This document shows, one piece after another, positions 40,201-49,270 of a stretch of 64,000 nucleotides of DNA (its first letter is position 1; each line of letters starts with the position of its first letter). The notes beneath the pieces were generated by a model. The model did no database searches and was not told where the DNA came from. It worked only from the letters and a program-made list of their open reading frames with translations. Source of the DNA: Microvirga antarctica (GTDB lineage: Bacteria; Pseudomonadota; Alphaproteobacteria; Rhizobiales; Beijerinckiaceae). The stretch is taken from contig NZ_JAGEMM010000002.1 of the NCBI RefSeq assembly GCF_017921815.1, forward strand, positions 682,001 to 746,000. Reading direction: 5' to 3'. The position numbers were made by a program, and so were the translations under genes.

Positions 40201-43200
40201 ATGACCACCGTTAACCTCAATATCAGTCCTATTGCTGGCTCTTCGACACAAGTCAGCGGGAACGCCCGAATGCTTCAATTCGGCGAGAACCCGCGGCAGG
40301 GAGAGGTCATCGGTGTCTTTACCGGCTTCTTAAATGCAACCGACAAGGCTGCGGCCGTTTTCGGCGCGGTGGATCCCGGAGACGATCTTGGACGGTTCGA
40401 AGTTGTCAAGGCAACGACTGCAGACCCCGATACCACCAGGCATGCGTGGGCTGTTGGCGACTGGATCGTTCGCATCAAGGCTGCGACGAACGCGGACGGA
40501 ACGTCGAAATTCGACTACGAAGATGTCGCTAGTGTTTATTCGAACGCCTTCCAATTCACCAGTACCACCTCGAATACATACATTGCATCTTTCGACGTGG
40601 TGATTCAGGACGTGAACGATGCGCCCACCCATGTCGTCCACAATGGAACTGCGGTTGCAAGCGGGGCCCTCGCGGCCAATGTTGGAACGCTCTCTGCGAC
40701 CGACCAGGATGACGACTTCAACGGAGGCGGCGTTCTGCATTATGCGATCGATACGGGTCTGAACAGCGCTCTGTTCGAAGTCGGCCCCAACAATATGTTG
40801 AGACTCAAGACCAACACTTCTCTCAGCTATGCGGGCGCACCAAAGGTGGAAACCGACGGACGCCACTACTACGAGGTCAACGTCAAGGTCACGGACGAAG
40901 GCGGGTACGACGAAAATAGTGCACAGGTTCCCGCTACGGCGAAGTCAAGCATTGAAACAGTCAAGGTCTATGTTGCGCAACCGACCAACACGGCACCGGG
41001 CACGCCGACCTATACGGCTGTGTCGGCTCTGTCTGAGAACGGTGCTGCGACTGCGGATATTTCGATTGTGTCGTCCATCGACGACAACGTCGGCGGGACG
41101 AGCTTGTCGTATGAGATCGTCACCAATCCCGGCAATCTGTTTTCGATCAATGCCACAACGGGCAAGCTCTCATTTGCCGGTGGCGCCGACTATGAATCGA
41201 CGACGATTGGACTGAAGACCGAGAATGCGGGTCAGGCGAACGAGAAGAAGTATTTCGAAGTCGAGGTTCGCGCCCGGGAGTCTGGGACAGGCGGACTCAC
41301 GTCTCCCATCACGAAGGTGAAGGTCTATCTCGACGATGTGAACGAGAAGCCGACGGATCTGACCTACGTGCTGTCGTCGGTGCGTGAGGACGTAGCATCA
41401 GGCCAGCAGATTGCGGCGGCACCGACTGTCGCCGACCCGGATACGGTCGCGGCCAACCGGAATTTCACCTACAAGCTGGTGAATTCGGCGGATGCCAACG
41501 CAACGGACTATACGGGCACCAACTTTGCCATCGACGCCGCGACGGGCGCCATCAAGGTGGGAGCGGATGGCCTTCCGAATGTCGATGCATCAACCGTCTC
41601 GCATCTGTTCGTCAAAGTGACCGACCAGGGCGGCACAGGCCTATCCTATATCAAAGCCGTCGATATCACCGTTACGCCGCTGGCTGCGACCAACACGGCA
41701 CCGGGCACGCCGACCTATACGGCTGTGTCGGCTCTGTCTGAGAACGGTGCTGCGACTGCGGATATTTCGATTGTGTCGTCCATCGACGACAACGTCGGCG
41801 GGACGAGCTTGTCGTATGAGATCGTCACCAATCCCGGCAATCTGTTTTCGATCAATGCCACAACGGGCAAGCTCTCATTTGCCGGTGGCGCCGACTATGA
41901 ATCGACGACGATTGGACTGAAGACCGAGAATGCGGGTCAGGCGAACGAGAAGAAGTATTTCGAAGTCGAGGTTCGCGCCCGGGAGTCTGGGACAGGCGGA
42001 CTCACGTATCCCATCACGAAGGTGAAGGTCTATCTCGACGATGTGAACGAGAAGCCGACGGATCTGACCTACGTGCTGTCGTCGGTGCGTGAGGACGTAG
42101 CATCAGGCCAGCAGATTGCGGCGGCACCGACGGTCGCCGACCCGGATACGGTCGCGGCCAACCGGAATTTCACCTACAAGCTGGTGAATTCGGCGGATGC
42201 CAACGCAACGGACTATACGGGCACCAACTTTGCCATCGACGCCGCGACGGGCGCCATCAAGGTGGGAGCGGATGGCCTTCCGAATGTCGATGCATCAACC
42301 GTCTCGCATCTGTTCGTCAAAGTGACCGACCAGGGCGGCACAGGCCTGTCCTATATCAAAGCCGTCGATATCACCGTTACGGCTCTCAACACGGCCCCAC
42401 CTGCTCCGACCGGCAGCTTTGACGTGCTGGAGACTGCACAGGTGAATGCCCTCGTCGCAACGCTGACTGACAAGGACGCGGACGGCCAACTCATCACCTA
42501 CACGTTCCAAGGAGGCGGGTTGACGAGTGCCGACGGTCGTTTCGTCATCTCCGGCAATCAGATTAAGGTGAATGCTGCCTTGCCCGATGTCGACGCTGCC
42601 GGCAGCAAGGTCGACTATAGGATCTTTGCATCGGACGGGACGCTGTCGACTCCGGGCACGGTGAGCGTGACGGTCAAGAACGTTGCCCCCGGCAACAACG
42701 CACCGTTCAATCTCCAGCTCAACGCCGGCGCGGCGGTGACGATCGACGAGAATGACGGGACGTTCCAGGGCGTGTTGACCGCGTCTGACGACAGCGGCCA
42801 GCAGCCCACCTGGACCCTCGACAATACTGTGGCGGGCACCGCCAACGCCAAGTTCCAGATCGTTGGCGGAACTCTCAAGCTTGCGGCGGGCGCAACGTTC
42901 GACTTCGAATCGCTTCCCGCCGGCCAGAAGTTCGTCACGGTCGCCGTGAAGGCGACCGATGGCGGTGGTCTGTCCGAAGTCAAGACGTTCACCATCAACA
43001 TCAAGGATCTCAACGAGGCGCCGGAAAGCGTCAAGTTGAACAATGCGACAGCTGTCGCACTGGACGAGAACAAGGCCACCGATTCAGTTGTCGGGACACT
43101 GACGGCGGTCGATCCCGAAGGAAAGGCGGTCACGTTCGCCCTGAAGGACAGCGCCGATGGCCGGTTCAAGCTCGATACGACCCACACGAAGATCCTCGTG

Positions 43201-44127
43201 GCGGACGGCTCGAAGCTCGACTACGAGGCGCTCGCCACTGGCGCCAAGTACTATGACATCACTGTCACGGCGACCGATGCTGATGGGATGGCCAAGGAAC
43301 AGGTCATTCGAATCAACCTGAATGACCTCGCCGAGGGCAGCAACCACGATCCGGCTGCAATGAAACTCTCCGGAATCGGTGCCGCGGAATATGCAGCCGT
43401 CGGAACAGAAGTCGGCCAGCTTTCCGCAACGGATGCGGACGGCGACACCCTCACTTACGCCCTGCTCGATAATGCAGGCGGGCGCTACTCTCTCTCCGGC
43501 AACAAGATCCTGGTGGCGGACGGCTTCAAGCTCGACTTCGAGCAGGCGAAGTCCAATGCCATCTCGGTCAAGGTTACGGACGGCAAGGGCGGCTCGCTGA
43601 CCCAAACGATCGATGTGGCTGTAATCGACGTCAACCCTGAGGTCACGACCGGCACGCTTGCCGCCGACTACTTCAAGGGCGGCGCCGGTAAGGACAAGCT
43701 CGGTGGCAATCTCGGCAACGACAAGCTCTTCGGTGGTCTGGGCAATGACATCCTGACGGGAGGCAAGGGCAAGGACGTGTTCGGCTTCGACACGAAATTC
43801 AACAAGTCGAAGAACAAGGACACGATCAAGGATTACAGCGTCAAGGACGATTCGATCTGGTTGGAAAACGACCTCTTCAAATCGAACAAGGTCCTGTACG
43901 CCGCGATCAAGAAAGGAACAGGCCTGAAGCCGATGAAGATGAAGTCGAAATTCTTCTCGCTCGATCATGCGAAAGACAAGGACGACTTCTTCGTCTACGA
44001 CGCGACGAAGCATACGCTCTCCTATGACGTGGACGGATCTGGTGGGAAGGCTGCCGTGGCGATCGCGACCTTCACGAATAACAAGGCACTGGCTCACTTC
44101 TCGGGCAGCGAGTTGTTCTTCATCTAG
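40201..44127 (+). CDS. RTX/cadherin-like secreted protein (B), 1308 aa
   Basis: It starts 85 bases after protein A with TTGGAG upstream of the ATG. No Sec signal is present. Residues 1-250 hold a cadherin-like unit ending VVIQDVNDAP and another ending ETVKVYVAQP. Residues 261-727 are two nearly identical 235-residue units, each made of two cadherin-like folds (VYLDDVNEKP marks the inner border). Residues 727-1145 contain four more cadherin-like units with LDFE-type calcium motifs. Only about four RTX nonapeptides follow (GGAGKDKLGGNLGNDKLFGG). The last 130 residues (KGKDVFGFDTKF, VKDDSIWLEND, YDVDGSGGKA, LFFI) are the tail shared with proteins C and D, the presumed type I secretion signal. 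Probably co-transcribed with A. Confidence 0.88.
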   Translation: MTTVNLNISPIAGSSTQVSGNARMLQFGENPRQGEVIGVFTGFLNATDKAAAVFGAVDPGDDLGRFEVVKATTADPDTTRHAWAVGDWIVRIKAATNADGTSKFDYEDVASVYSNAFQFTSTTSNTYIASFDVVIQDVNDAPTHVVHNGTAVASGALAANVGTLSATDQDDDFNGGGVLHYAIDTGLNSALFEVGPNNMLRLKTNTSLSYAGAPKVETDGRHYYEVNVKVTDEGGYDENSAQVPATAKSSIETVKVYVAQPTNTAPGTPTYTAVSALSENGAATADISIVSSIDDNVGGTSLSYEIVTNPGNLFSINATTGKLSFAGGADYESTTIGLKTENAGQANEKKYFEVEVRARESGTGGLTSPITKVKVYLDDVNEKPTDLTYVLSSVREDVASGQQIAAAPTVADPDTVAANRNFTYKLVNSADANATDYTGTNFAIDAATGAIKVGADGLPNVDASTVSHLFVKVTDQGGTGLSYIKAVDITVTPLAATNTAPGTPTYTAVSALSENGAATADISIVSSIDDNVGGTSLSYEIVTNPGNLFSINATTGKLSFAGGADYESTTIGLKTENAGQANEKKYFEVEVRARESGTGGLTYPITKVKVYLDDVNEKPTDLTYVLSSVREDVASGQQIAAAPTVADPDTVAANRNFTYKLVNSADANATDYTGTNFAIDAATGAIKVGADGLPNVDASTVSHLFVKVTDQGGTGLSYIKAVDITVTALNTAPPAPTGSFDVLETAQVNALVATLTDKDADGQLITYTFQGGGLTSADGRFVISGNQIKVNAALPDVDAAGSKVDYRIFASDGTLSTPGTVSVTVKNVAPGNNAPFNLQLNAGAAVTIDENDGTFQGVLTASDDSGQQPTWTLDNTVAGTANAKFQIVGGTLKLAAGATFDFESLPAGQKFVTVAVKATDGGGLSEVKTFTINIKDLNEAPESVKLNNATAVALDENKATDSVVGTLTAVDPEGKAVTFALKDSADGRFKLDTTHTKILVADGSKLDYEALATGAKYYDITVTATDADGMAKEQVIRINLNDLAEGSNHDPAAMKLSGIGAAEYAAVGTEVGQLSATDADGDTLTYALLDNAGGRYSLSGNKILVADGFKLDFEQAKSNAISVKVTDGKGGSLTQTIDVAVIDVNPEVTTGTLAADYFKGGAGKDKLGGNLGNDKLFGGLGNDILTGGKGKDVFGFDTKFNKSKNKDTIKDYSVKDDSIWLENDLFKSNKVLYAAIKKGTGLKPMKMKSKFFSLDHAKDKDDFFVYDATKHTLSYDVDGSGGKAAVAIATFTNNKALAHFSGSELFFI
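40982..42381 (+). repeat. Nearly perfect 705-bp tandem duplication inside protein B
   Basis: The 695 bases at 40982-41676 recur at 41687-42381 with an offset of exactly 705 bases, which keeps the frame (235 codons). By eye only three substitutions are seen: at 41303/42008 (Ser to Tyr), near 41422/42127 (silent) and near 41641/42346 (silent). This is a very recent in-frame unit duplication. Confidence 0.92.
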
Positions 44128-44138
44128 CCTGATAACGC

Positions 44139-44163
44139 CCCGCTCAGGCATTGCCTGAGCGGG
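44139..44163 (+). terminator. Hairpin after protein B (first of a pair)
   Basis: CCCGCTCAGGC (44139-44149) and GCCTGAGCGGG (44153-44163) form an 11-bp stem with a 3-base loop, 12 bases after the stop codon. Only ATTCC follows, so it is a weak intrinsic terminator or a 3'-end stabiliser. Confidence 0.6.
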
Positions 44164-44258
44164 ATTCCTGTTCTGCGCGGAGGCAAATCGCTCATCTCGC
44201 GACGGCCGCAGAGGCTACCGACCCGTTTTGGTTGTCCGTCTTCCGTTATAACCTAGGG

Positions 44259-44296
44259 AGCCCGCTCAGGCACTGGTCCGAGCGGGCTCTTTGTTT
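44259..44296 (+). terminator. Second terminator downstream of protein B
   Basis: AGCCCGCTC (44259-44267) pairs with GAGCGGGCT (44280-44288), followed by CTTTGTTT. It shares CCCGCTCAGGCA with the hairpin about 120 bases upstream, as if one had been copied from the other. Confidence 0.7.
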
Positions 44297-44819
44297 CCGG
44301 TCGAGGCTCGCCAACGATCCTGCGCCGCGTTGCCGGTCGTCCGCGGTGGAACGGTTGCCCGCCTCGCTTGGGGACACACAGGAGCAGACTCAGAGAGCCG
44401 TCCAGCAGGCGCGTTGACAGCCTCAAGTGGTTGCGGCGAAAACTCAGGGCTGAGCCAGAGTTCGCCTCTCAGCGGGCAAACTGGTTCGGTTGGCAACGAG
44501 TGCCACGACGCGCGAGACCGGTCCCTGCGTGCGAGCTGTCTCGACGAGCCCCCCCACATACGCCGTGCCCGCAGCCCTGGAATCCCGTCGTTCTGGTTGG
44601 AACGATCCCGTCGCGCCGCACTGGCCGAGCCCAGAGTCAATCGGCATGCGGACTTTCCCCGATGCTCTGATGCGGGATTTAACTGACGCCGCGTCGCGTG
44701 GATGTTCTAACGGGTGTCAAACGCAGGGAGTTGAGTGAAACGCAGGGTGGAGCGTCTCGCGCTTTCGCTGCCTCCGTAGGCAAAGGATTCTGACCGCACG
44801 GGCACCGACAACCGTTATC
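44297..44819. other. Non-coding or decayed stretch left of the IS relic
   Basis: No frame on either strand has a believable start, codon pattern or recognisable family. It probably consists of remnants flanking the transposase relic. Confidence 0.45.
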
Positions 44820-45469
44820 CGTCGACGGGATGTATGGTGCTGAGGTCGGATGCCAACCGGCGCAAACCGCCCGAGCGGCACGACCGATGGAAAGACGTGC
44901 ACACGCGCGTCAGTCGCCCGTCGGCAGCAGGCGTATGGGAACGGGTCTCGTCAACCTGATGAAGGACCGCGGCAACCGGTCCAATATGCCGCGCTAGACG
45001 CTGCTTCGGACCTGCCAGCAGGCGATCAAGGCCAGGGTTCCGGCCAAAAGAGGTCGAGCGCGATCCGGCTGTTGGGTGTTTCCAAGCAGCATTGGCGACC
45101 GCAATCCACATGGCCGCCGATGCCCTAGATCGGCCGATGCGCTCCACCCTCGCGCCGGCCAGAGCCGAGAGAGCTGCTCGCGCCTCCACTGATCGACGGC
45201 ATGACGCGCTGAGCCTTCTCGCCGACCGGGCTTACGATTCCGCAGCCGTTCTTCAGCGCATCGCTCTCATGGGTGTTGCGGCGACCGTCAACCCGGTCAC
45301 GAGAGAGCTCAATCGCCGGGGATCAGGCGCATGACAGGCAACGCAACCGCATCGAACGCTGTTCAGGATGACCACGCACATTCGGCGCTTCGCCGCACGA
45401 TACGATCGGCTCGACAGGCAATTCATCGCAGTCACACATCTCGTTGGCGCTCTCATCTGGTTCCGGTGA
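44820..45469 (+). mobile_element. IS5-family transposase relic
   Basis: A heavily decayed transposase pieced together from several frames: VLRSDANRRKPPERHDRWKDVHTRV (split here as VLRSDANRRKPPERHD and RWKDVHTRV) from about 44840, AAGVWERV, a damaged TLLRTCQQA where an active IS5 member has DSTIVRAHQ (the first catalytic Asp is now a stop), ALATAIHMAADALDRP, LLADRAYDSAAV (second Asp kept), RQRNRIERC, and finally HIRRFAARYDRLDRQF to ALIWFR and a stop at 45467-45469. The order and spacing match one full transposase. Several frameshifts and stops make it non-functional. Terminal inverted repeats were not identified. It lies between proteins B and C of the RTX island. Confidence 0.8.
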
Positions 45470-46439
45470 AGGACGATCCAACCGAGGGGCTTGCTCGACA
45501 CTTTGCCTTTCTGCCGTCGCTCGTTGGCCACAGATGGCGGGTGCGACCACTGGCGCTCGGCGGAGCACGTCCTTTGCGTTCTGGCCGGCACAGGCCGGTG
45601 ACACCACGTTGGAGGAGGACAGTCGAGGGGATGGCGCGTCAGCTTCGCATCGTCGCGCGCTGGCAGCGGGCCCACCAAGCCACAATTGGCCCTCCGCGTG
45701 CAGGCGCTAGCGGTGGATGACGCTGCCGCAAAGGCATTGTCGTGGCGGGGTGAGGTCTGCCGGCGACCAGGTGGAGTCTGTTTCCGCCCTCTGGCAGGTC
45801 GACCGGATGCGCATGTGGTTCGCTGCGCGTTTCGCATACACCCAGGACAAAAGCATCGCGCACTACAAGCCACATGGGAGACCCGGGCGGGCGGGCCTCG
45901 TTTCTCAAGGGTTCCGACACGCATCAGGGCGCATCGCTCCAACGCTCCGCAGAGGCATGGATCATCGCAAGTCGCGGCGCGCCGGGCTGAGCTGGCTTAG
46001 AGAAACCTTTGGCAGGTTGAGCCGGGCAGGTGGGGGCGTTACTCCTATGTTCGACGCAAGTGTTCTGTCTCGCGCGAACGGCGCCGCAGCGCCCGCTCTG
46101 GCATCCCATCGCCATGTTCCAAGCAACGTGCGCCATCGCACAGCCGCCTCACAAGAAATTCCTATGACAGGTCTGCGACGAAGCGGGGCAAGGGCGTCGA
46201 AATACCTCTCTGAACAGGGAGTTGTGACGGCGAAATTGCGGGATTACAGACAGGTTTACGTTAGGTGCACTTCAAAATCGATTCGAGAATGATGGCGCAC
46301 TGGCAGCTCTGGTCCCATCGATTGCTCGAAGCGAGTCCTTCCATCGCGGCCGGCTCCCTCTGCCCTGGGCCACCGTCTTTTCTTTTCAAAAGGTGAGCCG
46401 CGGCGCGGCCCCTCACTTTGCCCCACCAGGAGACGAGAG
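45470..46439. other. Decayed DNA between the IS relic and protein C
   Basis: About 970 bases with no convincing gene. Overlapping short frames on both strands lack starts, conserved motifs and codon bias. The last 60 bases include GTGAG...CTCAC (an imperfect hairpin at about 46392-46416) and the AGGAGA ribosome site of protein C. A second decayed insertion is possible but not shown. Confidence 0.45.
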
Positions 46440-49070
46440 ATGACACCCACCCTCTGGAACACCAAATCGAGCGTCCACTCCAGCACCGTCGCGGTTGATC
46501 ACGGTTCGGTCTCGATGCTGGCAAATGGCGGCTATGTTGCCACATGGACCGAAAACTCGAAGATGTACTTCCAGCTCTATGACGGGCACGGGGAGAAAGT
46601 GGGCGGCGCTGTCGACACCGGAGCCTCTTCCATCAACGCCGCATCCTTCGCACGTGTCCAGGCCATCGATACGGATGGAGGCTTTGCCATCAGCTGGGTG
46701 AGCAGCACTAAGAATGTCGTCACGCAGAAATTTGATCTCGGAGGCGCACCGCAAGGTCCAGCCATCACCGTTGTGACCGGGAGCGACAAGCTGACTTCTC
46801 AGATTTCCGCCGCGCCAGACGGTGGTTGGGCAACGGTTTATGTCGAAAAGGTCGGAAACGCCGATAGCGTGAAGCTCAAGACTTACAGTGTGGATGGGAC
46901 GGAGACGGTCTCCGTCGATATTCCGGCCGTTGGCGCGACGGCCCCGTCGGTTGCCTGGCTCGGCACCAATACGTACGGCGTGATTTACAAGACCTCCGCC
47001 AGCGCAACGCAGTTTTCCTTTAGCACCGTTGTCGGTTCAACCGTTACGAACGCGGTCGCTAAAATCCCTGCGACCAAGGCTCAGATCATCAGCTTGCTCG
47101 GCAACGACGGTCTCCCGAATGGCAAGTTCGTGGTTCTGGCCGAGAACGGGAACGTTGGGGTCGATGCCTACACCTATGTCGACAGCGACACCGTCACGCA
47201 CGTAGCGATCGGCGGCGCGAAACTCGATTCGGGAGCTCCCAGCTACATGGGCGGCACAGCGCTTTACGATGGCGGCTATGCAGTCGTGTACAACGAGAAG
47301 ACGACGACAGACGTCAATGGCAACATCTTCGTGAAGGTCGTCGACAGCGGCGGAAATGTTTCCGATCCGCTGCTGATCGGCAGTGCAGTCGGGGTTGAAG
47401 ACACCCCGGCGATCTCCGAAATGGCGGACGGTCGGCTGGCGGTCACCTGGCACAACAACACGGTTGGGGCAGGCTTCACTGAAACGGTCATCGTCGATGC
47501 CCGCACAGCGGGCGTCGACGTGTTTGGAACGTCGCATAACGACATTTATGTGGGTACAAAGTTTGAAGACGTGCTGTCCGGCGTCGGCGGCGACGACGTT
47601 TTGATCGGCGGCGATGGCGCTGACGACATGCGGGGGGGTGAGGGAACTGATACGGCGTCGTTCCAATACGCGATCGGTTCTGTCACAGCCAACCTGAAAA
47701 CCAAAGTCGGGACAGAGGGCGAGGCCGCTGGCGACACTTACGACGGCATCGAGAACCTGCTCGGATCGAAATCGGACGACACGCTGACCGGCGACGATGG
47801 GGTCAACAAGCTCGATGGCGGTGCGGGCAACGATGTCCTCACCGGCGGCGCAGGCGCAGACGCGCTCGTTGGCGGCTCGGGTATCGATACGGCCTCCTAT
47901 GCCGGCGCTGCGGCGGCGGTCGTGGTTGATCTCGCCAACAACAAGGGCACGGGCGGTGACGCAGAGGGCGACACCTTTTCGGGCATCGAGAATCTCATCG
48001 GTACCGACCTCGCGGATACGCTGACCGGTGACGCTCAGGTCAACGTGATCACCGGCGGCGGTGGCGATGACATCATCAGCGGCGGCGCGGGCGCCGACGT
48101 CCTCATCGGTGGGGCTGGCAACGACACCTACACTGTCGACAATGCGGGCGATCAGGTCACCGAGGCTGCCGATGGCGGCGTCGACACGGTCATCACCTCC
48201 GTCAATTTCGCGCTCGGCCCCTATATCGAGAACCTCACGGGGACGGGTAGCACGGGCCTCGTGCTGACCGGCAACAGCCTCGACAATGTCATCATGGGGA
48301 CGTCCGGCAACGACACCATCGTGGGTGGTGTCGGCGCCGACACCATGAAGGGCGGCGACGGAAACGACACGTACTATGCGGACAATATCGGCGACGTGGT
48401 CATCGATACGGGGGGCGTCGACACCGTCATCGTGTCCGGATCCGCGTCGATCACCAACTATTCGACCATCGAGAATGTGGTGGTCGGCGGCTCCGGCGGA
48501 AACGTTTCGGGTAATGACGCGGCCAATACGCTCACAGGCAACGGCTCGGCCAACGCGCTCTGGGGCTTCGGCGGCAACGACACGCTGATCGGTCTTGGTG
48601 GCAATGACAGCCTCAATGGCGGCAATGACAATGATCTGCTCCGCGGCGGCGATGGCAATGATGCGCTGAATGGCGATGCCGGCAACGACACGCTCTATGG
48701 CGGGACCGGCATCGACATCCTCAATGGCGGCACGGGCAAGGATATCTTCGTGTTCGACAGCAAGTTGAACAATAAGACGAACCTCGACAAGGTCGTGGAC
48801 TTCAAGCCCGTGGACGATACGATCTATCTCGAGAACGCGATCTTCACCGCGCTCGGCAAGAAAGGCTCGCTGTCAAAGCCCGCAAAGCTCGACGCCGCCA
48901 AGTTTTATGTCGGTGCGAAAGCCCATGATGGCGACGACCGCGTCATCTATAACAAGAAGACTGGTTTTCTGTACTACGACAAGGATGGCAACGGCGGCGG
49001 CGCGCAGGTCGAAATTGCCGTGTTGAAGAACAAGGCAGCGCTCACGAAGGCGGACTTCCTGATCATCTGA
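46440..49070 (+). CDS. Propeller-RTX secreted protein (C), 876 aa
   Basis: The ATG at 46440 follows AGGAGACGAGAG. Residues 1-355 carry seven propeller-like repeats, each centred on a strand pair such as LANGGYVATW, TDGGFAISW, APDGGWATVY, GTNTYGVIY, LPNGKFVVLA, LYDGGYAVVY and MADGRLAVTW. Residues 358-750 are RTX calcium-binding blocks (GGDDVLIGGDGADDMRGG, GGAGNDVLTGGAGADALVGG and others) broken by spacer units with VDLANNKGTGGDAEGDTFSGIENLIG. The last 130 residues (GKDIFVFDSKL, VDDTIYLENAIF, YYDKDGNGGG, LTKADFLII) are the shared type I secretion tail. Same domain plan as protein D. No Sec signal. The ligand of the propeller is unknown. Confidence 0.88.
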   Translation: MTPTLWNTKSSVHSSTVAVDHGSVSMLANGGYVATWTENSKMYFQLYDGHGEKVGGAVDTGASSINAASFARVQAIDTDGGFAISWVSSTKNVVTQKFDLGGAPQGPAITVVTGSDKLTSQISAAPDGGWATVYVEKVGNADSVKLKTYSVDGTETVSVDIPAVGATAPSVAWLGTNTYGVIYKTSASATQFSFSTVVGSTVTNAVAKIPATKAQIISLLGNDGLPNGKFVVLAENGNVGVDAYTYVDSDTVTHVAIGGAKLDSGAPSYMGGTALYDGGYAVVYNEKTTTDVNGNIFVKVVDSGGNVSDPLLIGSAVGVEDTPAISEMADGRLAVTWHNNTVGAGFTETVIVDARTAGVDVFGTSHNDIYVGTKFEDVLSGVGGDDVLIGGDGADDMRGGEGTDTASFQYAIGSVTANLKTKVGTEGEAAGDTYDGIENLLGSKSDDTLTGDDGVNKLDGGAGNDVLTGGAGADALVGGSGIDTASYAGAAAAVVVDLANNKGTGGDAEGDTFSGIENLIGTDLADTLTGDAQVNVITGGGGDDIISGGAGADVLIGGAGNDTYTVDNAGDQVTEAADGGVDTVITSVNFALGPYIENLTGTGSTGLVLTGNSLDNVIMGTSGNDTIVGGVGADTMKGGDGNDTYYADNIGDVVIDTGGVDTVIVSGSASITNYSTIENVVVGGSGGNVSGNDAANTLTGNGSANALWGFGGNDTLIGLGGNDSLNGGNDNDLLRGGDGNDALNGDAGNDTLYGGTGIDILNGGTGKDIFVFDSKLNNKTNLDKVVDFKPVDDTIYLENAIFTALGKKGSLSKPAKLDAAKFYVGAKAHDGDDRVIYNKKTGFLYYDKDGNGGGAQVEIAVLKNKAALTKADFLII

Positions 49071-49089
49071 CGCGGTGTGACACGACAAG

Positions 49090-49129
49090 ATGGGATGGCA
49101 TCCCCGTAACCACGCGTGCCATCCCATTT
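49090..49129. terminator. Terminator between protein C and moeA
   Basis: ATGGGATGGCA (49090-49100) and TGCCATCCCAT (49117-49127) form a perfect 11-bp stem with a 16-base loop, followed by TT. It sits between convergent genes and may serve both. It is close to the right edge of the island. Confidence 0.6.
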
Positions 49130-49270
49130 CGCATCATGGCAGCCGCGTCTCGAAGGGTGTGGCAGGTCGGTGATGAGAACCAATCCCATTCTGACGGCAT
49201 CAAGACGTGCGAGCGGGTTTGTCTGTCAGGTCATCCGCCCGATCCGCCGGTCCCGTCGCTCGACGACCCG

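Noticed and set aside
45253..45942. A 229-codon minus-strand frame over the IS relic
   Set aside because: It is Arg/Pro/Cys-rich, has no domain and runs against the transposase remnants, which are readable on the plus strand.
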